From Kroppenstedtia eburnea (GTDB lineage: Bacteria > Bacillota > Bacilli > Thermoactinomycetales > DSM-45169): 64,000 nt of DNA. Where the stretch lies: NCBI RefSeq assembly GCF_013282215.1, contig NZ_CP048103.1, positions 992,001 to 1,056,000 of the forward strand, read 5' to 3'. A program made the position numbers and the translations under genes. Below, piece after piece: positions 24,942 to 33,321 of this stretch (position 1 is its first letter; every line of letters starts with the position of its first letter). The notes below the pieces were generated by a model, which was given only the letters and a program-made list of their open reading frames with translations, had not been told where the DNA came from and did no database searches.

Positions 24942-26444
24942 ATGGAACAGCAACTGAAAGAGTTGAAAGCGCTGTTAACCGAAGTGTATGATCTGGAACA
25001 TGCCAATGCGCTCCTGCACTGGGATCAATCCACCTATATGCCCAAGGGGGGAGCAGTGGCGAGAGGGCGCCAGATGGCGACTTTGGGGAAACTGGCCCAC
25101 GAGAAAATGACCGACCCGAAGATCGGCCGCCTGCTGGATGACCTGGTTCCCTACGGGGAAAGCCTGCCTTATGATTCCGACGAAGCCGGTCTGATCCGGG
25201 CCGCCCATCGAAAGTATGAAAAAGCGACGCAGGTGCCGGCCGACTTCATGGCGGAATTCACCACTCACACGGCGGAGACCTTCCATGTGTGGACGGAAGC
25301 CCGCCCGGCGGATGACTTTTCAAAAGTTCAGCCCTATTTGGAAAAAACGTTGGAGTTGAGTCGCCGTATGGCCGACTACTTTCCGGGATACGAGCATATC
25401 GCCGATCCCCTGATCAGTTTTTCCGATGAAGGGATGAAGGCCTCCACCCTGAAAAAGTTGTTCGCCGATCTGCGGGCGGAGTTGGTTCCTCTGGTGAAGC
25501 GGGTGACCGATCTGGAACCGGTGGATGATTCTTGTCTGAAACAGACCTATGCGGAAGAGAAACAACGGCTTTTCGGCGAGCAGGTGATCCAACGCCTGGG
25601 CTACGATTTCAGCCGGGGCCGCCAAGATAAAACCCATCATCCCTTTATGACCAAGTTTTCTCTGGGGGATGTCCGGATCACCACCCGTTTCAGGGAAAAC
25701 GATCTCGGCGAAGCCCTGTTCAGCACCATTCATGAGTCAGGGCATGCCATGTATGAACAGGGAATCCGCATGGAGTATGAGGGAACGCCGCTGGCCTCAG
25801 GCACCTCCTCCGGTGTTCACGAAAGCCAGTCCCGCCTTTGGGAAAACATCGTCGGCAGAAGCCGGGGTTTTTGGGAGTACTTCTATCCGGAATTGCAGCG
25901 CACCTTCCCGGATCAGCTGGGCGGGGTTTCCCTGGACACTTTCCACCGGGCAGTCAACAAAGTTCAACCTTCCCTGATTCGGACCGATGCCGACGAACTC
26001 ACCTACAATCTCCACGTCATGATCCGTTTCGATCTGGAATTGGCCTTGTTGGAAGGGAAGCTGGAGGTGAAAGATTTACCGGAGGCGTGGCGGGAGCGTT
26101 ACCGTCAGGATCTGGGGATCGCCCCGGCAGATGACAAGGATGGAGTGCTGCAGGATGTGCATTGGTATGCGGATACGATCGGGGGCGTCTTCCAGGGATA
26201 CACCATCGGAAATATCCTGAGTGCCCAGTTCTATGAAACTGCCCTGAAGGCACATCCGGAGATTCCAGACCAGATCCGGCAGGGGGAGTTCGGTACCCTG
26301 AGGGGATGGTTGACGGAACATATCTATCGGCACGGAGCCAAATTCACTGCCGATGAACTGACGGAGCGGGCCACCGGTTCCCAGCTGTCCATCGATCCTT
26401 ATATCCGTTATCTGAAAGGGAAATTCGGCGAGCTGTATCGGTGA
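24942..26444 (+). CDS. M32 family metallocarboxypeptidase
   Basis: 500 residues, full length for thermostable carboxypeptidase Taq-type enzymes. HESGH (264-268) is the zinc site, the downstream Glu in SSGVHESQSRLWENIVGR (about 290-305) is the third ligand, and the DxRxT-like VRITTRF segment (244-250) precedes it. Other family marks are LHWDQSTYMPKGG (25-37) and IRTDADELTYNLHV near the C-terminal half. Cytoplasmic metal-dependent enzyme removing C-terminal residues from peptides. ATG 24942 follows GGAGG (24931-24935). Monocistronic, with its own terminator. Confidence 0.92.
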   Translation: MEQQLKELKALLTEVYDLEHANALLHWDQSTYMPKGGAVARGRQMATLGKLAHEKMTDPKIGRLLDDLVPYGESLPYDSDEAGLIRAAHRKYEKATQVPADFMAEFTTHTAETFHVWTEARPADDFSKVQPYLEKTLELSRRMADYFPGYEHIADPLISFSDEGMKASTLKKLFADLRAELVPLVKRVTDLEPVDDSCLKQTYAEEKQRLFGEQVIQRLGYDFSRGRQDKTHHPFMTKFSLGDVRITTRFRENDLGEALFSTIHESGHAMYEQGIRMEYEGTPLASGTSSGVHESQSRLWENIVGRSRGFWEYFYPELQRTFPDQLGGVSLDTFHRAVNKVQPSLIRTDADELTYNLHVMIRFDLELALLEGKLEVKDLPEAWRERYRQDLGIAPADDKDGVLQDVHWYADTIGGVFQGYTIGNILSAQFYETALKAHPEIPDQIRQGEFGTLRGWLTEHIYRHGAKFTADELTERATGSQLSIDPYIRYLKGKFGELYR

Positions 26445-26471
26445 TGCCACCGGAATGAAGGGGGGAACCCC

Positions 26472-26496
26472 GGGAGGGTGTTCCTCCCTCTTTTTT
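26472..26496 (+). terminator. intrinsic terminator
   Basis: GGGAGG (26472-26477) with CCTCCC (26483-26488), then a T-rich run. Confidence 0.85.
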
Positions 26497-26506
26497 CAGA
26501 AGTGGA

Positions 26507-27241
26507 TCATCGGGGATAACCGAAGCTGCGGATGCGGCGATACATCGCCGGGTTGAACTGTCGGAACACGTAGGGGTCGGGCAAGGTGTTCACTTCGATA
26601 ATCCAGGTTTTTCCCTTGGGGTCGACACCCAGATCCAACCCGATCACCCGTCTGCGGGCAAAACGGTCGAGTCGCGGGGCACATCGCAGGCCGACAGTAT
26701 GGAAGCGTTTGATCACGGTTTGGGAGGGAACCTGGAGATTGGAACGGCGTAACGCCTGTTCCGCCGTCAATATGCTGCCTCCGGCGGACACGTTGGTGAC
26801 CACGTTGCCTTTCTTGGCAACCCGGGCGAGACTGGGGGTCACCGTCCAGGGCGTCTTCTTTTTCCTTTGGATCATGATCCGGAAGTCGACGGGGCGATCT
26901 CCGATGCGGATCAAGGGAATCCGTTCCTGAATGAAATAGCGGGTGGGGGCAGCCTGAACCAGGGGTTGAAGATGGTGAACCAGTTTGGACATCCCTTTGA
27001 GGGTCCGGTTGGTCGTGTTTCTCCGAACTTCATAACGGTCACCGCCCAACCGGTTCACACGGATCACCCCCCTCCCCTTTTTTCCGCCGGAAGGTTTCAG
27101 TATCAAGGAAGTGTGCCTGGCGAGCATGCTGCGAAGGTTTTTCTCATTCCAAAAACGGGTCTCCGGGAGCAAGTTTTTCAGAAACGGGTCTTGCAGCAAC
27201 GCCCGGTGGATACCCCATTTGTATCCGGCAGGTTTCATCAT
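26507..27241 (-). CDS. YheC/YheD-like ATP-grasp protein
   Basis: 244 residues of ATP-grasp type, related to the endospore coat-associated YheC/YheD group. Landmarks: LLPETRFWNEKNLRSML, LILKPSGGKKGRGVIRV (ATP-binding loop), YFIQERIPLI, PVDFRIMIQR and VIGLDLGVDPKGKTWIIEVN, the metal-binding strand with Asp/Glu/Asn. The start at 27241 has AGGAGGG 6 bp upstream; longer frames run through intergenic sequence. A paralogue at 52574 sits in the phosphonate operon. Reaction and substrate unknown; a carboxylate-amine or carboxylate-thiol ligase is expected. Confidence 0.82.
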   Translation of the reverse strand: MMKPAGYKWGIHRALLQDPFLKNLLPETRFWNEKNLRSMLARHTSLILKPSGGKKGRGVIRVNRLGGDRYEVRRNTTNRTLKGMSKLVHHLQPLVQAAPTRYFIQERIPLIRIGDRPVDFRIMIQRKKKTPWTVTPSLARVAKKGNVVTNVSAGGSILTAEQALRRSNLQVPSQTVIKRFHTVGLRCAPRLDRFARRRVIGLDLGVDPKGKTWIIEVNTLPDPYVFRQFNPAMYRRIRSFGYPR

Positions 27242-27410
27242 ACCGATCCCTCCTATGAAGTTATGATTCAGGAATGGTATTCTTATAAGATATGCGGAAG
27301 CGTCACCGCTGGAGCCGGTCCTTGTAACGGTTGAAGGCCCGAATTGCGAAGGCGTTGTACATTGGAAGGTGAGTGGATCAGGGGGGACATTCCGAAAGGA
27401 GAGGATGAAG

Positions 27411-27860
27411 ATGGCGGAACATGAATTTCGTCTCACCGCCGACTGGAATGGGGGACGCAATGCGGAAGGCAGGATTTCGGCGGGAAATCTGGACACCGTG
27501 ATCTCGATTCCCAAAGAGATGGGCGGCCCCGGAGTGGGAACCAATCCCGATGAGATGTTGATCGGTGCGGCGGCCACCTGCTATATCATCACCCTGGCGG
27601 CAATGCTGGAACGCCGTCGGATTCCGGTGGAGAAGCTGTCGTTGGAGTCCATCGGGGTGGTGAGTGAGAACAAGGGACGTCTCAAGTTTGAAAGCATCAC
27701 CCACAAACCCCATCTGACCCTCGGAGCGGGAGTGACTGTGGAGCAGGTGGAAGAGGCCGAAGCCCTGACGGAAACGGCGGAACGATCCTGCATGATCTCC
27801 AATGCCCTGCGGGGGAATGTGGACTTGAGTGTCACAGCCCGGGTGGATCGGTTGGAGTGA
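27411..27860 (+). CDS. OsmC family protein
   Basis: 149 residues of the OsmC/Ohr fold. TNPDEMLIGAAATCYIITLA carries the first active-site cysteine (in AATC) and AERSCMISNALRGNV the second (SC), so both peroxidatic cysteines are present. Family role is reduction of organic peroxides with a thiol reductant in the cytoplasm. AGGAG (27398-27402) supports ATG 27411 rather than ATG 27405. Followed directly by a strong terminator. Confidence 0.9.
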   Translation: MAEHEFRLTADWNGGRNAEGRISAGNLDTVISIPKEMGGPGVGTNPDEMLIGAAATCYIITLAAMLERRRIPVEKLSLESIGVVSENKGRLKFESITHKPHLTLGAGVTVEQVEEAEALTETAERSCMISNALRGNVDLSVTARVDRLE

Positions 27861-27870
27861 GGGAATATGA

Positions 27871-27900
27871 AAAAAACCGGGAAGAAGTTCCCGGTTTTTT
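27871..27900. terminator. intrinsic terminator
   Basis: A perfect 13-bp stem (27871-27883 with 27888-27900) with A-run and T-run arms; works for the OsmC gene and the convergent small gene. Confidence 0.9.
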
Positions 27901-27936
27901 TGCAGTCCACACAAACATTCAGTCTTCATGTCGGAT

Positions 27937-28140
27937 TCAGGAAGTCGCTTTTTTGGCTTTGTGGCTTTGAAACTCCACCAGGCGGCCGGCGGAATGGACG
28001 ATCCGGAAGGGATGGTTTCGGTATTCCTTCTCGTTGAGGATGGCGTGTCCCTTTTTTTGGGCCTCGTCGTCGGTCTTGGCCTCGATGGCTTCATCAACCA
28101 GTTTGTTTCCTTCCTGATCATAGACGGTCAAATGGTACAT
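27937..28140 (-). CDS. YhzD-like small protein
   Basis: 67 residues: MYHLTVYDQEGNKLVDEAIE, then DDEAQKKGHAIL and HPFRIVHSAGRLVEF. The pattern (TV...G..L.DE..EA....A...G...L.E) matches the small YhzD family of spore formers, function unknown. GGGGG before the ATG at 28140. The conserved locus with a YheC/D-like gene nearby is in keeping with Bacillus gene order. Confidence 0.7.
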   Translation of the reverse strand: MYHLTVYDQEGNKLVDEAIEAKTDDEAQKKGHAILNEKEYRNHPFRIVHSAGRLVEFQSHKAKKATS

Positions 28141-28217
28141 TGGGAATCCCCCCTTCCGATGAGATGGATTGCCTTCATTATAGCACGGAGGGGGACAGGA
28201 GAAATAAACAAAAAAAT

Positions 28218-28251
28218 GGACCGCCCAGGGAGGGGGTGCCGTGGGCGGTCC
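28218..28251 (-). terminator. terminator of the mscS-like gene
   Basis: A perfect 10-bp stem GGACCGCCCA (28218-28227) with its complement at 28242-28251. On the minus strand a T7 run follows. Confidence 0.8.
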
Positions 28252-28351
28252 TTAAACGCTGGATCAGATCAAGGGGGTACCGCTGAGTCCGATGTTATCG
28301 TGCCGGTATGAAGGAGGGGTTAACAGATTGCAAAGTTTTGATGGATCTCCG

Positions 28352-29113
28352 TCAGGGGAGATTGATCCCGGCTTCGTCCAGCGCTTTTTTCAGCTCTTTG
28401 CGAAGCTCCCGCTCCACTTTCCACTGCTCCCCGTTCTTTGTTTTGGCGAGAACCCGGATCACCACGTCTGAACTTCCCACACTTTGAACCCCCAGTACGT
28501 TGGGACCTTCGATGATTTCGGACATTTTGTCGCCGATCCGGTCACATCCTTCCTGCAGGACACGGATCGCCTGATCCACATTTTCTTTGTAGGCGATGGT
28601 GAAATCGACGAGAGCTTGCATATTGCCCCGGGAATGGTTGGTCAGGGAGCCGATCTCCCGGTTGGGGATGAAGTGAAGATCCCCGTTGAACCCGCGGACT
28701 TTGATCACGCGCAGGCCGGTCTCCTCCACGACACCGGAGAAATTGTTGATGGTCACGTACTCGCCCACGTTGACCTGGTTTTCCAGCAGGACGAAGAAAC
28801 CGGTCACCACATCGCTGACCAAGCCCTGGGCTCCAAAACCGATGGCCAGTCCGAGGATTCCGGCACCGGCGATGATGCCGGTGGTATCCACATCAAATTT
28901 CTCCAGGACGGCCACCAGGACGATGAAGAAAATAACGTACCCGATCAAACTGGTAACCAGAGTTCTCAAAGTGTCCACCCGGGGTTGGGGGGCATTCCCC
29001 GCTGCCATCCGTTTTTCAATCAAACGGGTGATGATGCTTTTCACCACACCATAGACCGCGATGGAGACCACAATGATGATTCCGGCAGTGGCAAGGGAGA
29101 TCAACCATTCCAT
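28352..29113 (-). CDS. MscS-type mechanosensitive channel
   Basis: 253 residues. Three membrane helices: residues about 1-25, 55-78 and 80-110; the last is the pore helix with the Gly/Ala pattern GIIAGAGILGLAIGFGAQ. The beta domain follows (VGEYVTINNFSGVVEETGLR, HFIPNREIGSLTNHSRG) and then the C-terminal alpha/beta domain. It opens under membrane tension and releases solutes on hypo-osmotic shock. YkuT-type small MscS. Single gene. Confidence 0.92.
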   Translation of the reverse strand: MEWLISLATAGIIIVVSIAVYGVVKSIITRLIEKRMAAGNAPQPRVDTLRTLVTSLIGYVIFFIVLVAVLEKFDVDTTGIIAGAGILGLAIGFGAQGLVSDVVTGFFVLLENQVNVGEYVTINNFSGVVEETGLRVIKVRGFNGDLHFIPNREIGSLTNHSRGNMQALVDFTIAYKENVDQAIRVLQEGCDRIGDKMSEIIEGPNVLGVQSVGSSDVVIRVLAKTKNGEQWKVERELRKELKKALDEAGINLP

Positions 29114-29223
29114 AAGTCGATCACAACTCCTTTTCTGTGGGGTCTGGACCTATGAGACATACCCGGTTGGGGCTGCTGGTTAAACTAAGGGTACAAAAAC
29201 AGAGCCGGAAGTGCAAAAAAATC

Positions 29224-29280
29224 TTGCATCGCACTCATTCGCGAATTATTATTGAATATGTGGTTGTAATGTTCGTTTTT
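29224..29280 (+). promoter_or_regulatory. sigma-A promoter with possible PurR boxes
   Basis: TTGCAT (29224-29229), 17-bp spacer, TATTAT (29247-29252). CGAA at 29242-29245 and TTCG at 29272-29275 are inverted with 30 bp between centres, the spacing of tandem PurBoxes in Bacillus. The second box (AATGTTCGTTTTT) fits the consensus at 12 of 13 positions; the first is weak. Confidence 0.45.
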
Positions 29281-29301
29281 CGGGCGGATAGGAGGCGTGT
29301 A

Positions 29302-30609
29302 ATGGACCGGTTTTTTGCTTTTAAGGAAAAAGGGACGAATATTCGTCGTGAGGTGTTGGCGGGATTGACCACCTTTCTGACGATGGTTTATATTGTGGTG
29401 GTCAATCCGGCTGTTCTTGAAAAATCCGGGATGGATTTTGGAGCGGTCTTTGTGGCGACGGTGTTGGCATCGGCGATCAGCACCCTGATCATGGGGATTT
29501 TCGCCAATTATCCGATTGCCATCGCACCGGGGATGGGACTTAACGCTTATTTTGCCTTCAGTGTGGTGGGCCACAGTCGGATCGGCTGGGAGGTGGCGAT
29601 GGGAGCGGTGCTGGTGGCGGGGATTCTGTTTTTGGCCCTGTCTGTCACCCGCTTCCGGGAAGCGTTGATCCAAGCGATCCCGCCCAGTCTCAAATTCGGG
29701 ATCACGGCGGGGATCGGGCTGTTTATCGCTTTCGTCGGGTTGAAAGCGGCGGGCATCATCGTCAATGATGAGGTGAATTTGGTGGGACTGGGGGATTTTC
29801 ATGCCCCGGAGACCATTCTCAGTCTGTTTGGTTTGTTTGCCACTCTGGTGCTGATGACCCTGCGTGTCCCCGGTGCCCTCTTTCTCGGGATGATATTGAC
29901 TGCAGTGGGTGCCTGGGTGGCGGGGTTGTTTCAGTTTCCGGAAAAATGGGTGACCATGCCGCCCAGCATGGCTCCCACTTTCGGCGCTGCCGTGACTGCT
30001 CTGCCCCAGGTGTTTGAACAGGGGCTCTATGCGGTGATTTTCGCCTTCCTCTTGGTGACGCTGTTTGATACCACCGGTACGATGATCGGAGTGGCGGAGC
30101 AGGCCGGATTGGTCAAGGAAGGGAAATTTCCCCGGATGAGGGCGGCTTTGATGGCGGATGCGGTTGGCGTGACTGCGGGGGCGGTGATGGGGACCAGTCC
30201 CACCAGTGCCTATGTGGAGTCCACCACCGGAGTGGCCGTCGGGGGACGGACCGGGTTTACGGCAGTGGTGGTCAGTCTGCTGTTCCTGGTGACCCTCTTT
30301 TTTGAGCCCTTGGTGGCAAAAATTGCGGGATTGTCAGCGATTACGGCCCCTGTGTTGATCATTGTCGGCTGTTTGATGATGGGCGGTCTGGCCAAGGTTC
30401 GGTGGGATGATTTTGAGGAGGCGTTCCCGGCCTTCATCGTCATGTTGAGCATGCCGCTCACCTTCAGCATCGCCACGGGAATCGCTTTTGGTTTTATCAC
30501 CTATCCTCTCTTGAAACTGGTGCGGGGAAAAGGAAAAGAGGTCCATCCCCTCTTGTATCTGTTCATGGTTTTGTTTATACTGCAGTTAACATTTTTGCCC
30601 GAAGCCTGA
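29302..30609 (+). CDS. AzgA-type purine permease (NCS2)
   Basis: 435 residues, hydrophobic, with about 12-14 membrane segments. Family marks: REVLAGLTTFLTMVYIVVVN near the start, PIAIAPGMGLNAYFAF, TLFDTTGTMIGVAEQAGL and GTSPTSAYVESTTGVAVGGR. This is the guanine/hypoxanthine or adenine permease group (PbuG/PbuO-like), driven by protons. ATG 29302 has GGAGG at 29291-29295. A candidate PurR site overlaps its promoter, fitting a purine salvage role. Substrate (adenine versus guanine/hypoxanthine) not decidable here. Confidence 0.9.
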   Translation: MDRFFAFKEKGTNIRREVLAGLTTFLTMVYIVVVNPAVLEKSGMDFGAVFVATVLASAISTLIMGIFANYPIAIAPGMGLNAYFAFSVVGHSRIGWEVAMGAVLVAGILFLALSVTRFREALIQAIPPSLKFGITAGIGLFIAFVGLKAAGIIVNDEVNLVGLGDFHAPETILSLFGLFATLVLMTLRVPGALFLGMILTAVGAWVAGLFQFPEKWVTMPPSMAPTFGAAVTALPQVFEQGLYAVIFAFLLVTLFDTTGTMIGVAEQAGLVKEGKFPRMRAALMADAVGVTAGAVMGTSPTSAYVESTTGVAVGGRTGFTAVVVSLLFLVTLFFEPLVAKIAGLSAITAPVLIIVGCLMMGGLAKVRWDDFEEAFPAFIVMLSMPLTFSIATGIAFGFITYPLLKLVRGKGKEVHPLLYLFMVLFILQLTFLPEA

Positions 30610-30641
30610 TCGGCGGGAGGCAAGGGAAAACCGGGAATATG

Positions 30642-30676
30642 GAGCAACCCGGATGGGAAAACCATCCGGGTTGCTC
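30642..30676. terminator. intrinsic terminator, convergent
   Basis: A perfect 15-bp stem (30642-30656 with 30662-30676) between the permease gene and the convergent small membrane protein. Confidence 0.85.
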
Positions 30677-30689
30677 TCTTGTGTTTGGT

Positions 30690-30935
30690 TTACTGATGAG
30701 GGCAATCCCGGCAGCGGGAGCGCTTCAGGATCCACAGGAGCAGAAGCATCACCAGGATGCCGATGGCAAGGCAGATCCCCTCCCGGGTCCAAGGGGGGAG
30801 GGAGAAGGGATGGCGGATGTGATCTTCGTACAGGAACCAGAGGAATGCCAAAATCAGGGCGGTCTCCAACCCGATGATTCCGCTCAGCCATTTGTCTGCC
30901 CGGGATACGGTTTGACGGCATGAATTACATTTCAT
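30690..30935 (-). CDS. small two-helix membrane protein with terminal cysteines
   Basis: 81 residues: CNSC near the N-terminus, two membrane helices (about 16-36 and 52-70), and CRDC at the C-terminus, so a metal could be bound by the two CxxC pairs if both ends face the cytoplasm. Family not recognised. AGGAGG precedes the ATG at 30935. Confidence 0.6.
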   Translation of the reverse strand: MKCNSCRQTVSRADKWLSGIIGLETALILAFLWFLYEDHIRHPFSLPPWTREGICLAIGILVMLLLLWILKRSRCRDCPHQ

Positions 30936-31053
30936 CCCGATCCTCCTTGGGTAAAGCTTTCCTTATCATCTACTTTCGGGATGGAATGGGAATCTTCCTT
31001 TTTGAATTGGAAATCCGTGCTTTTACAACAATTGGTTGACAGGAGACAGCGAG

Positions 31054-32229
31054 ATGAATGGTCAGACAAGTGCAAAGGGATTTCGGTTGTTGTTGGCGGT
31101 TATTTTTGTTTCAGGATTCTCACAAGGGCTGTTGTTGCCCTTGCTGGCGACGCTGCTGGAAGAGCGCGGGGTGAGCGCCGGCATGAACGGGCTGAATGCT
31201 GCTGCCTTATATATAGGAATTTTGGCTGTTTCCCCCCTTTGTGGCCCGTTGGTTCGCCGGTGGGGATACCGCCGGCTGATCCGGACCGGGATGGCGGCGG
31301 TGGCCCTGTGTACCTTCCTGTTTCCTCTCTTTGCAGGCTTTTTCAGCTGGATGTTCCTCCGCTTTCTGATCGGAGTGGGTGATGGTGTACTGGGTTATGC
31401 CAGCCAACTCTGGATCACCTCGGAGAGCCCCCGGCATCTGCGGGGACGTCGCCTCGCCCACTTCGGTCTCGTATACGGGCTGGGTTTCGGTGCAGGTCCC
31501 TTGGGACTCAATCTGTTGCCCCTGGGTGTCTGGGTTCCCTTTGTGACGGCGGGTATCCTGCTCACCCTGCTCTGGATCGTGGCGGCCCGCTTGCGGGATG
31601 TGCGGCCAAAGGTTTCACCCGTCCCGGGCAAGGGCCGGTTGCGCCGGGTGTACCGCTGGGGCTTTGTCGCATTGATCCCGGCTTTTCTGTACGGCTTCCT
31701 GGAAGCCTCCCTTTCCGGCAGCTTTCCTGTCTATGGGTTGCGGGAGGGCTTGTCCCCCGCCTGGGTCTCCTTGTTGATCAGCGCTTTCGTTTACGGATCC
31801 TTGGCTTTGCAGGTGCCCCTGGGAGTCTGGAGCGACCGTTGGGGTCGAAAGCGGATCCTGGCTTGGGTCTGCTTCCTCGGTGGGCTGGGGATGGCGGCGA
31901 TCCCCTTTGCCATGGAGGAACGGTGGCTGCTGCTCGGCTTGTTCGCCATCGCCGGGGGTCTGCTCGGTTCCCTCTACTCCCTGGGTCTCACCTTCCTGGC
32001 GGATCTCCTGCCCAGGGAGACCCTCCCCGACGGCAATGCCGTGGCCAATGTCCACTTCGCCCTGGGTTGCATGCTGGGCCCCTATGCCGGAGGCTGGCTG
32101 ATCCAATTTACCGGCGGAGGCAGTCTCTTCTGGCTCATCGCCTTCACCCTCCTCCTCTCCTCCCTGATCACAGCCCTGTTCGGCAGTAAGGGATATGGGG
32201 AGGTTTCCCGGCAAGGGGAAGTGGCGTGA
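31054..32229 (+). CDS. MFS transporter
   Basis: 391 residues with 12 predicted membrane helices. The loop motif between helices 2 and 3 is GPLVRRWGYRRLIRTGM and its repeat in the second half is GVWSDRWGRKRILAW, both the MFS signature. GVGDGVLGYASQLWITSESP in helix 5 recalls drug-export members. ATG 31054 is preferred over TTG 31036 because AGGAGA lies 6-7 bp upstream. Substrate unknown; a proton-driven drug or metabolite exporter is likely. Confidence 0.85.
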   Translation: MNGQTSAKGFRLLLAVIFVSGFSQGLLLPLLATLLEERGVSAGMNGLNAAALYIGILAVSPLCGPLVRRWGYRRLIRTGMAAVALCTFLFPLFAGFFSWMFLRFLIGVGDGVLGYASQLWITSESPRHLRGRRLAHFGLVYGLGFGAGPLGLNLLPLGVWVPFVTAGILLTLLWIVAARLRDVRPKVSPVPGKGRLRRVYRWGFVALIPAFLYGFLEASLSGSFPVYGLREGLSPAWVSLLISAFVYGSLALQVPLGVWSDRWGRKRILAWVCFLGGLGMAAIPFAMEERWLLLGLFAIAGGLLGSLYSLGLTFLADLLPRETLPDGNAVANVHFALGCMLGPYAGGWLIQFTGGGSLFWLIAFTLLLSSLITALFGSKGYGEVSRQGEVA

Positions 32230-32248
32230 AAAAAGGTTTCTGCCCATA

Positions 32249-32294
32249 AAAAACCCGGCGGATTCATTCTGTGTGGATGAATCTGCCGGGTTTT
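32249..32294. terminator. intrinsic terminator, convergent
   Basis: AAAACCCGGC...GATTCAT pairs with ATGAATC...GCCGGGTTTT (32249-32294) with T5 after it. Ends the MFS gene and the convergent ArsR remnant. Confidence 0.85.
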
Positions 32295-32306
32295 TACCTG
32301 CTGTTT

Positions 32307-32540
32307 CTACCACTCCACTCCCAGCCAACGGGCGGCGGCTTCCTTTCCTTGCCAGGAGACACGGAGCTCCCTTGGGGAATCCGTCGGGAGGAGCCATTTT
32401 TGTTGGATGAGGAAATCGAGGATAACACTGCCCAGAGCACCGGCCAGATGGTGGCGGCGTTCGCTCCAATCCAGGCATCGATGGGCAAAGGAGCGCCGTT
32501 GGCTCCGGGCCTGATCGACTTCGACTCCCAGCTTCATCAG
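32307..32540 (-). pseudogene. ArsR-family regulator, C-terminal fragment
   Basis: The last ~77 residues of an ArsR-type HTH regulator: LGVEVDQARSQRRSFAHRC, then LDWSERRHHLAGALGSVIL and ending AARWLGVEW. CLDWSERR.HLAGALG is characteristic of the C-terminal part of this subgroup. The winged-helix part is missing; upstream, the same DNA reads as flavin reductase on the other strand. So the gene lost its 5' two thirds at about 32540. It cannot bind DNA. Confidence 0.6.
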
Positions 32541-33047
32541 CCGGGTCCTTCCTGTTTCAGTTCTTGGGCCTTGGGGCCTTATATTGTGCTGGGATTGGGG
32601 ATCGGTGGCCGGGCCTATGAGAATCTGAACCGGCATCGGCAATGTGTCATCAATCTTCCGGACCCAACTCTATGGGAACAGGTGGAGAGACTGGCTCCCC
32701 TGACGGGCAAACAGCCGGTGCCGGAGGCCAAACAAAGGCTGGGCTTCCGCTATTGCAAAGAGAAATTCGCCCTGGCGGGACTCACCCCTCAACCTTCGGT
32801 CCGTCCCCACCGGATCCGGGAGTGTCCGCTCCAGATTGAAGCCCGCGTGAAGGCGGTTCGGGTACCCTCCTATGACGGAGGTTTTGCCATCGTGGAGACG
32901 GAAAGTGTTTGCGTTCATGCCCGGGAGGAGATTCTCATATCTGAGGGATACATCGCCCCCACCAAGTGGAAGCCTTTAATCTACAATTTCCGCCATTATT
33001 TCGGTCTCGGGCCATCGATGGGAAAAACCTTTCGCGCCGATGTGTGA
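32541..33047 (+). pseudogene. flavin reductase family protein, N-terminally truncated
   Basis: From SSWALGPYIVLGLGIGGRAY onward this is a FMN-binding split-barrel flavin reductase: NRHRQCVINLPDPTLWEQVE, RLAPLTGKQPVPEAKQRLGF, ECPLQIEARV and the C-terminal signature PLIYNFRHYFGLGPSMGKTF. The first ~45 residues of the family (including the first beta-hairpin) are absent; upstream codons (from 32271) run through the ArsR remnant and terminator in the wrong sense. The two fragments meet head to head near 32540, so one deletion removed both 5' ends and the shared control region. Not functional as written. Confidence 0.65.
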
Positions 33048-33074
33048 CAATCTTCTCAACCCTTGCAGGGATCG

Positions 33075-33211
33075 CTAGAAGCGTTGTGATTTATGCGTTC
33101 ATGGCCGGTCGGGATGGGTTTCACATGTCGTTTTCGTTGTTCTTACGATCCAAAATCACTCCATGTGAAACCCAACCCTCCCTTTGAGGGGCTTTTTCAC
33201 AACGCTTCTAG
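33075..33211. mobile_element. MITE-like repeat, family 2a, copy 1
   Basis: 137 bp with perfect 15-bp terminal inverted repeats CTAGAAGCGTTGTGA (33075-33089 and 33197-33211). The inner palindromic core (GGTCGGGATGGGTTTCACATG, about 35 bp, then CATGTGAAACCCAACCCTCC) recurs in three other elements. No coding capacity. Confidence 0.8.
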
Positions 33212-33321
33212 TCCCTTGGTTTTTCATTCTATCTCTATGATTTGGGCCACGTTTCTATGACAGAAGGTCGCAAAGTTTTCAGTTGAATCCGGGGGAAATG
33301 GGGTGAAAGGGGGGATGGTCC

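Noticed and set aside
28218-28251. Perfect 10-bp inverted repeat considered as an operator or small element
   Set aside because: On the minus strand it is followed by a T7 run directly downstream of the mscS-like gene, so terminator is the simpler reading.
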